DNA of 8,991 nt from assembly GCA_027056825.1 (NCBI GenBank), contig JALUJS010000399.1, positions 1 through 8,991 of the forward strand, given 5' to 3'. Both the position numbers and the translations under genes were made by a program. Positions 1 through 7,007 of this stretch are shown one piece after another. The notes beneath the pieces were generated by a model, which did not search any database, was not told the origin of the DNA, and saw nothing but the letters and a program-made list of their open reading frames with translations. The first letter of the stretch is position 1. The number at the start of each line of letters is the position of its first letter. Origin of the DNA: Candidatus Krumholzibacteriia bacterium (GTDB lineage: Bacteria > Krumholzibacteriota > Krumholzibacteriia > LZORAL124-64-63).

Positions 1-6
1 CCCTGT

Positions 7-798
7 TCACGAACCGCCGCCCGGGCCGTCGTGGCGGGGGACGCCCCCGGGTGGAGCGACAGGAGTCAGATCCACGCGGCGCTTCACCTCCGCGTCCGAG
101 ACCCTCATGTAGCTGGGCGCAAGGTTGAACGGATGGATCCACGGCACGGCATCCCCGCCCGTGCCCATGGCCACGGCCAGGGCGGCCGCGGTGCGCGGAT
201 GGGCGCTGGCCCAGGGCCGCAGCCGGGGTTCGCCCACCGACCTCAGCTCCGGGCGCAGGCTCTCCCCCTGCCCCAGCAGCAACGGCGCGCCCTCGCCCCC
301 GTAGACCGGAAGCTCAGGGTCGTCCACCACCGCCAGGATCCGTTGCCACCAGGCATCAGGGGTGGCGGCCGCGCCGTCGGCCACGGTCTCCACCCAGGAT
401 CCCGTGCGGCGGTACACCCCGGCGAAGATCTCACGACGGCGGGCGTCCAGCACCGGGACCGCGATTCCGGCTTCCGGGTGGTCGGCCAGCAGCGCCGCGG
501 CCATGGCTTCCAGGGTGGTCACCGCCGCCAGGCGGCAATCCAGGGCGTAGGCCAGGGCCTTGGCCGTGGCCACGCCGATGCGCACGCCGGTGAAGCTGCC
601 CGGCCCCATGGTCACGCCGATCCCGTCGAGGTCCCGCAACGCGCAGCCGGCCTCGTCCAGCAGCCCCGTGATCACCGGCAGCAGGGCGTCCGCGTAGCTG
701 CCCTGGATGTTCAGCGGGCGGTAGCCCAGCAACTCGTCGTCGCGGGCCAGGGCGAAGCGGCCCCAGGGCGTGGCGGTGTCCAGGGCCAGGTTCAACAC
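7..798 (-). CDS. tsaB: tRNA t6A biosynthesis protein TsaB
   Basis: TsaB is the inactive ASKHA-fold paralogue that pairs with TsaD. In the TsaBDE complex it helps transfer the threonylcarbamoyl group onto A37 of ANN-decoding tRNAs in the cytoplasm. Seen: an N-terminal LALDTAT strand-loop (residues 4-10), the family hallmark GPGSFTGVRIG (65-75), and a C-terminal segment with the usual PSYMRVSDAEVKRR pattern. At 263 residues it is longer than the roughly 230 of E. coli TsaB; part of the excess is a Pro/Gly-rich tail. The start is GTG at 798-796. An in-frame TGA lies just upstream (804-802) and a GGAGG sits at 810-806, 7 nt before the GTG, so the start is well fixed. It overlaps the end of tsaE by 7 nt, which implies translational coupling. 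It is the last gene of its operon visible here; the window ends 6 bases past its stop, so a following gene such as rimI cannot be checked. Confidence 0.95.
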   Translation of the reverse strand: MLNLALDTATPWGRFALARDDELLGYRPLNIQGSYADALLPVITGLLDEAGCALRDLDGIGVTMGPGSFTGVRIGVATAKALAYALDCRLAAVTTLEAMAAALLADHPEAGIAVPVLDARRREIFAGVYRRTGSWVETVADGAAATPDAWWQRILAVVDDPELPVYGGEGAPLLLGQGESLRPELRSVGEPRLRPWASAHPRTAAALAVAMGTGGDAVPWIHPFNLAPSYMRVSDAEVKRRVDLTPVAPPGGVPRHDGPGGGS

Positions 799-1331
799 GA
801 TTCATCCTCCCGGTGCGCGAAACCCAGCCTGCCGGCCAGGTCGTCCGCCACGCCGTCGGGCCCGCGCAGACCCCAGCGGCGGTCCCGCGGCCCGGCGCCC
901 ATCAGCCCCAGCAGGGTGAACACCGGTTCCATCCCCGCCAGTTCCGCCAGCAGGGGGTCAGGCCACTCCACCGCCAGCACCGCCCGGCCGTCGGCGACCT
1001 CGTCGAGGATCTCCATGACCCCGATGTCCTCCAGGGGCGTATCGGGCTCCAGGCGATAGAAATCCAGGTGGTGCACCGTCAGGCGCCCCGGGTAGGTGTT
1101 GACCAGGGTGAAGGTCGGGGAAACCACCTCCCCCGTGATGTCCAGTCCCCGGCACAGGCCCTGGACCAGACAGGTCTTGCCTGCGCCCAGGGGACCGTAG
1201 AGCAGGATGACCTCGCCGCCGCAAAGGCCCTCCCCCAGGCGGCGGCCCAGGGCGGCGGTCTGCTCCGCGCCCTCGGTGGTCACCCACCAGGGGAAGCCCG
1301 ACGCCTCGGGAATGGCGTGCCGCGCGGCCAT
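792..1331 (-). CDS. tsaE: tRNA t6A biosynthesis ATPase TsaE
   Basis: TsaE is the P-loop ATPase that binds TsaB-TsaD and lets the t6A complex turn over. Seen: a Walker A motif GPLGAGKT (residues 46-53), the family segment SPTFTLVNTY (71-80), HLDFYRLE with Asp90 (88-95), and the late VEWPD motif (121-125). The core matches the usual TsaE layout. The 179 residues exceed the roughly 150 of E. coli TsaE, through about 15 extra N-terminal residues and a C-terminal tail rich in Arg and Gly. The ATG lies one base after the TAG of the upstream response-regulator gene. The TGA overlaps the GTG of tsaB. Finding tsaE and tsaB adjacent supports both calls. The exact N-terminus is slightly uncertain, because the start could be a little further downstream. 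Confidence 0.95.
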   Translation of the reverse strand: MAARHAIPEASGFPWWVTTEGAEQTAALGRRLGEGLCGGEVILLYGPLGAGKTCLVQGLCRGLDITGEVVSPTFTLVNTYPGRLTVHHLDFYRLEPDTPLEDIGVMEILDEVADGRAVLAVEWPDPLLAELAGMEPVFTLLGLMGAGPRDRRWGLRGPDGVADDLAGRLGFAHREDESC

Positions 1332-1332
1332 G

Positions 1333-2925
1333 CTACCGGGGCCTCAGGATGACGAAGGGGCACATCATCTCCTGCAGGCTGATGCCGCCGTGCTGGAAGC
1401 TGTCCCGGTAGAGCCGCTCGTACTCGTGGAAGTTCGTCGGGTAGACCAGGTAGTGGTTCTCGGTGGTGACGGCGTAGTTCTCGATGGTGGTGTTGGCCGG
1501 CAGCCGGATCTTCTCCGGATCCTTCACCAGCATCACCTTGCTCTCGTCCACACCCAGGTTGTCACCGAACTTGTAGCGCACGTTGTTGCTGGTGTCGCGG
1601 TTGCCACGGACCTGGACCGCCTTGGTGCACAGCATGGAACCGTGGTCGGTGGTCAGGATCACCGTGCAGTCGCGGCGCGAGAGGTTCTTCATCACCTCGT
1701 AGAGGTTGGAATGCTCGAACCAGGAGCCCATCAGGCTGCAGAAGGCGGCCTCGTCCGGGGCCAGCTCCTTGAGGATCCGGTTCTGGCTGCGGCCGTGGGC
1801 CATGATGTCCAGGAAGTTGTAGACCCCGGCCACCAGCTTGACGTCCTGCAGGGAACCCAGGTTGCGGTGCAGCATGTCGGTGTCGCGGGCGTCCGAGACC
1901 TTGTAGTAGCGCATGCTGCCGGCCGCCGGGCTTTCCAGGCGCTCCAGGAGCTGCTGCAGCAGATCGCCCTCGTGGGCGTTGCGGCTGCCCTCGTGGTCCG
2001 CGTTGCCGATCCACCACTGCGGGTATCCCTCGGCGATGTCCAGGGGATACAGGCCGGCGAACAGGGCGTTGCGGGCGTAGGGCGTCGCCGTGGGCAGGAT
2101 CGACCAGTACAGGCGGCGGTCGATGTGGTAGTAGGGTTCCAGCAACGGCTCGATGGTCCGCAGCTGGTCCAGGCGCATGCAGTCGATGACGATCCAGAAC
2201 ACCTGCCGGCCCGCGCGCACCTCCGGCTCGATCCAGGTCTCGTAGACCCGGGGGCTGAACAGGGGCACCTCAGCCGCGGCCTCGGCCGGGGGCGAGCCCA
2301 CCCCGGGGGCCGGATCGGTCTGGACCCAGTCCTGGTAATGGTCCCGCACGTAACGGGCGAAGACCTTGTTGGCCGTGGCCATCTGTTCGGCCTGGGTCTC
2401 CAGCAGTCCGTGGTCGCTGTAGGCGAACAGGTCCATGCCCCAGGTCACCAGGTCGCGGTAGATGGCCTCCCAGTCCGCGGGCGTCTTCGCGGCGGCGATA
2501 CGGTCGCCCTGGGCCATGAAGTTCTTCATGTACTCGCGGGTGACCTCCTCGCCGGCCAGGCGCCGGGCCTCCAGCTGCCTCTTCAGCGCGCTGAGGATCT
2601 GCAGGGGTGAGACGGGCTTGACCAGGTAGTCGTCGATGCGCTTGCCGATGGCCCGGGTCATCAGGTCCTCGGCCTCGCTCTTGGTGATCATGATCACCGG
2701 GATGTGCTCGTTGAGCTTGCGGATCTCCTCCAGGGTCTCCAGCCCGCCCATGCCCGGCATCATCTCGTCCAGCAGGATGGCGTCGAAGGTCCGCTCGCCC
2801 AGCACGGCCAGGGCGTCGCGCCCGTTGGTCACGCCCTCGACCTCGTAGCCCTTCTCGCCCAGGTAGCGGACGTGGCCGCCCAGTTCCTCGATGTTGTCGT
2901 CGACCCAGAGTATGGAAAAAGCCAC
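1333..2925 (-). CDS. PorX-like response regulator with PglZ/alkaline-phosphatase output domain
   Basis: Domains in order: a CheY-like receiver (about 1-120) with acidic pocket Asp9/Asp10, phospho-acceptor Asp53 in ILLDEMMPGMGG, Thr81 and Lys103; a helical linker (about 125-235); then an alkaline-phosphatase-superfamily (PglZ) domain (about 240-530). The full set of expected metal and catalytic positions can be read: Asp248 in VIDCMRLD, Thr279 or Thr281 in ILPTATPYARNA as nucleophile candidates, Asp373/His377 in DIMAH, Asp427/His428 in TTDHG, and His512 in FQHGG. This architecture and these motifs match PorX of Bacteroidota, which from memory is a zinc phosphodiesterase acting on oligonucleotides, activated by dimerisation on phosphorylation, and a regulator of type IX secretion. 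No DNA-binding domain is seen. The GTG start has AAAGGAG at 2938-2932, 6 nt upstream, and lies 16 nt after the kinase gene, its likely cognate partner. The domain calls are strong. A role in secretion is not shown by this window. Confidence 0.9.
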   Translation of the reverse strand: MAFSILWVDDNIEELGGHVRYLGEKGYEVEGVTNGRDALAVLGERTFDAILLDEMMPGMGGLETLEEIRKLNEHIPVIMITKSEAEDLMTRAIGKRIDDYLVKPVSPLQILSALKRQLEARRLAGEEVTREYMKNFMAQGDRIAAAKTPADWEAIYRDLVTWGMDLFAYSDHGLLETQAEQMATANKVFARYVRDHYQDWVQTDPAPGVGSPPAEAAAEVPLFSPRVYETWIEPEVRAGRQVFWIVIDCMRLDQLRTIEPLLEPYYHIDRRLYWSILPTATPYARNALFAGLYPLDIAEGYPQWWIGNADHEGSRNAHEGDLLQQLLERLESPAAGSMRYYKVSDARDTDMLHRNLGSLQDVKLVAGVYNFLDIMAHGRSQNRILKELAPDEAAFCSLMGSWFEHSNLYEVMKNLSRRDCTVILTTDHGSMLCTKAVQVRGNRDTSNNVRYKFGDNLGVDESKVMLVKDPEKIRLPANTTIENYAVTTENHYLVYPTNFHEYERLYRDSFQHGGISLQEMMCPFVILRPR

Positions 2926-2941
2926 GCGCGGCTCCTTTGCG

Positions 2942-4219
2942 TCAGGTGGTGGCCGTTCCGCCGTCCGTGTTCCCGTCCGCGGGAGCCGGCGGCAGGGTCA
3001 CCAGGAACGTGGTCCCGTAAGGACCGGTCTCGGCGATCTGGATACGCCCGCTGTGGTACTGCGCGACGATCCGCTTGACCAGGGCCAGGCCCATGCCCCA
3101 GCCCCGCTTCTTGGTGGTGAATCCCGGCTCGAAGATCCGCCCGCCCACGTGGGAGGGGATGCCCCGGCCGGTGTCGCTGACCATGATCCTTGCGCCGCCG
3201 CCGGGATCGTCGGCCAGCTTGACGGTGATGGTGCCCTTGCCTTCGCTCAGGGCGTCGATGCCGTTCTTGATCAGGTTCTCCAGCACCCAGCCCAGAAGGT
3301 CGGGATTCAGCAGCACGGGATTGGTGACCCCGCCCTCGCGCCGCAGGTTGACCCGCCCGCCCAGATGAGGCAGCCGCCGCCGGAAATACTCGATGGCGGC
3401 GTCGACCACCTCGTTCAGGTCCCCCCGCTCGAGCTGCGGCGTGGACCCGATCTGGCTGAAGCGGGCCGAGATCCGGCTGAGGCGGTCGATGTCGCGGTTC
3501 ATCTCCACCACGACCTCGTCCCTCTTGCCGACCTTGTCCTCCATGAGGGCCGCCCAGCCCATGAGCGAGGTCAGCGGCGTGCCCAGCTGGTGGGCCGTCT
3601 CCTTGGCCATGCCGGCGAACAGGGCCTGCTGCTCGGCGTCCTTCTTGTTCTGCAGGGCCCACAGGATGACCAGGAAGAACAGGGCCATGACCATCAGCTC
3701 GAGGTACGGCATGATCCGCAGGCGCTGGCTCAAGGCGCTGCGCCCGTAGTGGAGCGTGCCCACGCGTTGCCCGTCCGGGCCGAAGACCGCGAAGGGCTCC
3801 TGGTCCTGGTCGTAGCTCGCCGCCAGGGTCAACACGTCCCGCACCACGGGGTTCCGGGGGTTGGACATGCTTTCGCGCAGCAGCACCTGGTACTCGGGCA
3901 CCGGAATGCCGATCACCGGCTCGTTCCACAGGATGGGGCGGCCGCCGTTGTCCGTCAGGATGAACGGCACCTCGTTCTCGTTGATGATGTCGATGATGGG
4001 CTGGATGTCGTCCAGCGACTCGGCCTGGAACACCCTGCTGATGACGCCCGCCAGCAGCTTGGTGGTCAGGAAGGCCTGGCGCTCGACGCTGCGGGAGACC
4101 CGGATGGTGAACACGGTGGTCGCCACCACGATGCTCACGCTGCCCAGCAGCAGGTAGATGTTGAACAGGACCTGCCTGCGCATGCGGCCGAACACGGTGC
4201 TGACGATTCGTTCCAGCAT
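2942..4219 (-). CDS. PorY-like membrane sensor histidine kinase
   Basis: A 425-residue inner-membrane kinase. TM1 is at about residues 17-39, followed by an extracytoplasmic sensor region (about 40-170, no recognised fold) and TM2 at about 172-189. There is no HAMP domain, only a short linker before the H box. The H box is GMAKETAHQLGTPLTSLMGW (203-222), with His210 as the predicted phosphorylation site. The ATP-binding domain shows an N box with Asn315 and Asn319 (LENLIKNGIDAL), a G1 box SDTGRGIP (348-355), an F box (FEPGFTTK) and a G2 box KRGWGMGLAL (371-380). The AKETAHQ-GTPL-SL H box and the KRGWG G2 box are, to my knowledge, typical of the Bacteroidota family that includes PorY. The ATG abuts the serS TAG with no gap. 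The response regulator follows 16 nt downstream, so the two are the likely cognate pair. The signal sensed is unknown. Confidence 0.92.
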   Translation of the reverse strand: MLERIVSTVFGRMRRQVLFNIYLLLGSVSIVVATTVFTIRVSRSVERQAFLTTKLLAGVISRVFQAESLDDIQPIIDIINENEVPFILTDNGGRPILWNEPVIGIPVPEYQVLLRESMSNPRNPVVRDVLTLAASYDQDQEPFAVFGPDGQRVGTLHYGRSALSQRLRIMPYLELMVMALFFLVILWALQNKKDAEQQALFAGMAKETAHQLGTPLTSLMGWAALMEDKVGKRDEVVVEMNRDIDRLSRISARFSQIGSTPQLERGDLNEVVDAAIEYFRRRLPHLGGRVNLRREGGVTNPVLLNPDLLGWVLENLIKNGIDALSEGKGTITVKLADDPGGGARIMVSDTGRGIPSHVGGRIFEPGFTTKKRGWGMGLALVKRIVAQYHSGRIQIAETGPYGTTFLVTLPPAPADGNTDGGTATT

Positions 4220-5479
4220 CTAACCGATGAACTCCGTCCCTTGCATGTAGGGCCGCAGCACCGCGGGCACCTCGATACGCCCGTCGGCGGTCTGGTAGTT
4301 CTCCATGATGGCCACCAGGATGCGCGGCAGGGCCAGGCCCGAGCCGTTGAGGGTGTGCACGTATCCCTTGCCGTCCGGGCCCTTGAAGCGGATGCCCGCG
4401 CGACGGCCCTGGAAGTCGGTGAAGTTGCTGCAGGAGGAGACCTCCAGCCATTTTTCCACCCCCGCCGACCAGACCTCCAGGTCGTAGCACTTGCTGGCGG
4501 CGAAGCTCAGATCACCCGTGGCCAGGGTGAGCACCCGGTAGGGCAGTTCCAGCTTCTGCAGCAGTTCCTCCGCGTCGGCGGTCAGGGTTTCCAGCTCGTC
4601 CCACGAGGTGTCCGGATGCGCGAACTTCACCATCTCCACCTTGTGGAACTGGTGCACCCGCAGCAGGCCGCGGGTGTCCTTGCCCGCGGCGCCAGCCTCG
4701 CGCCGGAAGCACGGGGAGAACGCGCAGTACTTCCGCGGCAGTTCCGCGGCGTCGAGGGTGCGGCCCATGTGCAGGTTGGTCACCGAGACCTCGGCGGTGG
4801 GGATCAGGAACAGGTCGTCCACCTGGCAGAGGTACATGTCGTCCTCCAGCTTGGGCAGCTGGCCGGTGCCCGTCATGGCCTTGCGGTTCACCAGGTAGGG
4901 AATGTTGACCTCGGTGTAGCCCTGTTCGCGGTGGACGTCCAGGAACCAGTTGATCAGGGCGCGCTCCAGCCGCGCGCCGTCTCCCTTGAGGACCGTGAAC
5001 CCGCTGCCGCTCATGCGCACGGCGGCCTCGGGATCGAAGATGTCCAGCTCCGCGCCGATATCCCAGTGGGGCATGACCGTAAAATCGCGTTGCACGGGTT
5101 CGCCCCAGGTCCGGACGATCTCGTTGTTCTCCTCGCCGCCCTCGGGCACCGACGGGTGCGGGATGTTGGGGATGCGCAGGTACAGCGCCTCGACCTCGGC
5201 CTCCAGCGCGTCGGTGCGGCCCTTGAGCTCCTTGATGCGGGCCGAGACCTCCTTCATGGCCGCGATGGCCGCGGCGGGATCCTCGCCCGCCTTCTTGGCT
5301 TCGCTGATGGCCTTGTTGGCGCGGTTGGCCTCCGCCTGCAGGGATTCGACCTCCTGCAGGGCCGCCCGGCGGGCCGCGTCCCGCTCGTAGTAGGCCGCGA
5401 TGTCCACGGACTCGTTCTTCAGGGTCACCGCGCGGGTCACAAGTTCCCGGTTCTCGCGCAGGAATTTCCGGTCCAGCAA
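4220..5479 (-). CDS. serS: Seryl-tRNA synthetase
   Basis: A class II synthetase that charges tRNA-Ser with serine (and tRNA-Sec where present) in the cytoplasm. Seen: the N-terminus LLDRKFLREN, where family members begin MLD-KF-REN; a long charged helical arm (about residues 25-105) forming the antiparallel coiled coil that grips the tRNA long variable arm; then RIPNIPHPSVP. The catalytic core follows, with motif 2 around FRREAGAAGKDTRGLLRVHQF (about 255-280) and motif 3 GSGLALPRILVAIMENYQ (about 376-394). It ends in LRPYMQG, as usual. With the TTG start the protein is 419 residues, normal for bacterial SerRS. The reading frame stays open upstream to about 5953, but that part is antisense to pyrF and lacks any SerRS similarity. 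First gene of the minus-strand operon; its TAG abuts the kinase ATG. Confidence 0.96.
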   Translation of the reverse strand: MLDRKFLRENRELVTRAVTLKNESVDIAAYYERDAARRAALQEVESLQAEANRANKAISEAKKAGEDPAAAIAAMKEVSARIKELKGRTDALEAEVEALYLRIPNIPHPSVPEGGEENNEIVRTWGEPVQRDFTVMPHWDIGAELDIFDPEAAVRMSGSGFTVLKGDGARLERALINWFLDVHREQGYTEVNIPYLVNRKAMTGTGQLPKLEDDMYLCQVDDLFLIPTAEVSVTNLHMGRTLDAAELPRKYCAFSPCFRREAGAAGKDTRGLLRVHQFHKVEMVKFAHPDTSWDELETLTADAEELLQKLELPYRVLTLATGDLSFAASKCYDLEVWSAGVEKWLEVSSCSNFTDFQGRRAGIRFKGPDGKGYVHTLNGSGLALPRILVAIMENYQTADGRIEVPAVLRPYMQGTEFIG

Positions 5480-5486
5480 GGGGTTT

Positions 5487-5492
5487 CCTCCC
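5487..5492 (-). promoter_or_regulatory. Shine-Dalgarno that fixes the serS TTG start
   Basis: On the minus strand this reads GGGAGG, 7 nt before the TTG at 5479-5477. The TTG is followed by a CTG Leu codon, exactly where SerRS proteins have Met-Leu-Asp, so the site decides for an unusual TTG start over the many upstream in-frame codons. Confidence 0.8.
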
Positions 5493-5553
5493 GTGGGGCC
5501 ACCGCCGCGGCCCGTGGTGTGCAAACTGATCCGCTGCCCGCAACGCAACTCCG

Positions 5554-5568
5554 GCAAACGGGATTTGC
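5554..5568. repeat. Small inverted repeat over the pyrF -35 element
   Basis: GCAAA (5554-5558) and TTTGC (5564-5568) are a perfect 5-bp inverted repeat around CGGGA. It is flanked by CCGG on both sides (5551-5554 and 5572-5575) and its right arm overlaps the candidate -35 hexamer. It could be a repressor operator, but such a short repeat can arise by chance. Confidence 0.3.
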
Positions 5569-5593
5569 ATTCCGGGAGACAGGCTGTTAGAAG
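5565..5593 (+). promoter_or_regulatory. Candidate sigma70-like promoter for pyrF-pyrE
   Basis: TTGCAT (5565-5570), a 17-nt spacer and TAGAAG (5588-5593) lie upstream of pyrF. This would start transcription near 5600 and give a leader of about 50 nt. The -35 matches TTGACA at four of six positions with ideal spacing; the -10 is only moderate. No experimental support. Confidence 0.4.
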
Positions 5594-5650
5594 GGTAGTA
5601 ACAAACGGTTCCCCGCGGCAAGGACTATCCCCGCTGCCAGTGAGGTAACA

Positions 5651-6433
5651 ATGATACGCCAACAACTGCTGGCCCGCCTGCGGGAGCTGCCCGCGGACGC
5701 CCGCGTCATCACCGCCCTGGACGTTCCGGGCCTGGACGAGGTTGCCGCCCTGGCCGGTCGCCTGGGTCCCGGCGCAAGGTGCGTGAAGGTCGGCCTGGAG
5801 CTCTTTTCGGCCGCCGGACCCCAGGCGGTGCGCCTGATGCGCGACCAAGGCCGCGAGGTCTTCCTGGACCTGAAATACCATGATATCCCCAACACCGTGG
5901 CTGCGGCGGCGCGGCAGGCCGTGGCCCTGGGGGCATCGTTCTGCACCATCCACGCCCAGAACGGGCGGCGGGCGCTGGCCGCCGCCGCCGAAGCCCTGGC
6001 CGCCGCGCCGGTGGCCGCCAATGCTCCCCAGGGGCGCCGGCCCGCCCTGCTGGCGGTGACCGTGTTGACGAGCCTGACACCCGAAGAGCTGCAGGAAACC
6101 GGGCCCGGCCCCGACACCCTGGCCGAACGCGTGGCGCGGCTGGCCCGCCTGGCCTGGGAAAGCGGTTGCGACGGGCTGGTCTGCTCCCCCGCGGACCTGC
6201 CGGCCCTGCGTGCCAAGCTGGGCGACGACCCCTTGGCGGTCACGCCCGGCGTGCGGCCCGCCGGGGCGGCCGTCGGGGACCAGCGCCGGGTGGCCACGCC
6301 CGCCGAGGCCGTCGCCGCGGGAGCGGACTTCCTGGTCGTCGGCCGGCCCATCACCCGCGCGGAAGATCCCGGGGCGGCCCTCGGGTCCATCGCCGCCGAA
6401 ATCGAGGACGCCTTATCCCGGAGGAACGACTGA
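5651..6433 (+). CDS. pyrF: Orotidine 5'-phosphate decarboxylase
   Basis: Catalyses the last step of UMP synthesis, decarboxylation of OMP to UMP, in the cytoplasm, as a TIM-barrel dimer. Seen: TALDV with Asp24, VKVGLELF with Lys46, and the hallmark DLKYHDIPNT with the catalytic Asp73-Lys75-Asp78 charge network. The C-terminal phosphate-binding segment is GDQRRVATPAEAVAAGADFLVVGRPIT. These match the E. coli-type (group 1) enzyme. At 260 residues it is slightly longer than E. coli PyrF (245), mostly through an Ala-rich insert at about residues 112-132. The ATG at 5651 has GAGGT at 5642-5646, 4 nt upstream. The TGA overlaps the ATG of pyrE by one base. First gene of the plus-strand operon. Confidence 0.97.
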   Translation: MIRQQLLARLRELPADARVITALDVPGLDEVAALAGRLGPGARCVKVGLELFSAAGPQAVRLMRDQGREVFLDLKYHDIPNTVAAAARQAVALGASFCTIHAQNGRRALAAAAEALAAAPVAANAPQGRRPALLAVTVLTSLTPEELQETGPGPDTLAERVARLARLAWESGCDGLVCSPADLPALRAKLGDDPLAVTPGVRPAGAAVGDQRRVATPAEAVAAGADFLVVGRPITRAEDPGAALGSIAAEIEDALSRRND

Positions 6434-7005
6434 TGGAGCAGGACAAACTTCTGGATCTCATGCGCGAGCTGGGCGCCCTGCACCAGGGGCACTTCCTGCT
6501 CAGCAGCGGCCTGCATTCGGACACCTACTTCCAGTGCGCGCGGATCCTGCAGTTTCCCGAGCTGGCCCGTGAGCTGGGCGCGGCCCTGGCCGCCTTCTTT
6601 CCCGGCACCGGTTACGACCTGGTGGTCAGCCCCGCCATGGGCGGCATCCTCATCGGACACGAGGTGGCCCGCGCCCTGGGCCGCCGCTTCGTCTTCACCG
6701 AGCGCAAGGATGGGGTGATGATGATCCGCCGCGGTTTCGAGATCGCCAAGGGCGAGAAGGTCGTCATCGCCGAGGACGTGGTGACCCGGGGCACCAGCCT
6801 GCTGGAGGTGGTGAAGGTCGTCGAGGACGCCGGCGGGGTCGTGGCCGGCCTGACCAGCATCATCGACCGCACCGGCGGCGACGCGGACCTGCCGCTGCCC
6901 CTGCACTCCCTGGCCCGGGTGAAGGTGCAGACCTGGCGGCCCGAGGACTGCCCCCTGTGCGCCAAGGGCCTGGACGTGGTCAAGCCCGGTAGCCGGGGCA
7001 ACTGA
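6433..7005 (+). CDS. pyrE: Orotate phosphoribosyltransferase
   Basis: Joins orotate and PRPP to make OMP, the substrate of PyrF; the enzymes for the last two UMP steps are thus made together. Seen: HFLLSSGLHSDTYFQCA (residues 20-36), SPAMGGILIG (66-75), the flexible-loop region FTERKDGVMMIRRG (88-101) and the PRPP-binding segment VVIAEDVVTRGTS (110-122). The 190-residue length and the SGLHSDTYFQCA segment fit the Thermus-type PyrE subfamily, not the E. coli-type (about 213). Start: the ATG at 6433 has GGAGG (6420-6424) 8 nt upstream. A longer in-frame extension back into pyrF is out of frame with pyrF and is not coding. The PRPP motif reads TRGTS where TTGGS is usual, a small oddity. Confidence 0.96.
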   Translation: MEQDKLLDLMRELGALHQGHFLLSSGLHSDTYFQCARILQFPELARELGAALAAFFPGTGYDLVVSPAMGGILIGHEVARALGRRFVFTERKDGVMMIRRGFEIAKGEKVVIAEDVVTRGTSLLEVVKVVEDAGGVVAGLTSIIDRTGGDADLPLPLHSLARVKVQTWRPEDCPLCAKGLDVVKPGSRGN

Positions 7006-7007
7006 GC

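Larger units (their letters stand above)
5480..5650. other. Divergent intergenic region between serS and pyrF
   Basis: These 171 nt separate two outward-facing operons and must hold both promoters. A plausible promoter is seen for pyrF. For serS I see no convincing -35/-10 pair on the minus strand; none of the TTGCCG or TTGCGT hexamers has a good partner at 16-18 nt. No T-box, tRNA-like element or strong attenuator hairpin is visible in front of serS. Confidence 0.7.

Noticed and set aside
1207..2610. Plus-strand open frame of 467 codons
   Set aside because: Complementary to the PorX-like gene and part of tsaE; repetitive VQ/HQ/AG composition and no recognisable domain.
2829..4490. Minus-strand open frame of 553 codons in another frame of the kinase gene
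   Set aside because: Overlaps the well-supported kinase and serS in a wrong frame; Arg/Gly/Pro/His-rich shadow. Its last residues merely echo the start of the regulator gene out of frame.
2891..5590. Plus-strand open frame of 899 codons
   Set aside because: Antisense to serS, the kinase and part of the regulator. His/Gln/Val/Gly-rich composition is typical of shadow frames in G+C-rich DNA; no family motifs.
5480..5650. T-box or other riboswitch in front of serS
   Set aside because: No T-box core sequence, specifier stem or terminator/antiterminator pair is visible on the minus strand.
5480..5953. N-terminal extension of serS, giving a 577-residue protein
   Set aside because: The extra part is antisense to pyrF and unlike SerRS. 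The TTG at 5479 with its GGGAGG and the LLDRKF start gives a normal 419-residue enzyme.
5587..6906. Minus-strand open frame of 439 codons across pyrF and pyrE
   Set aside because: Antisense to two clear enzymes with full motif sets; no motifs of its own.
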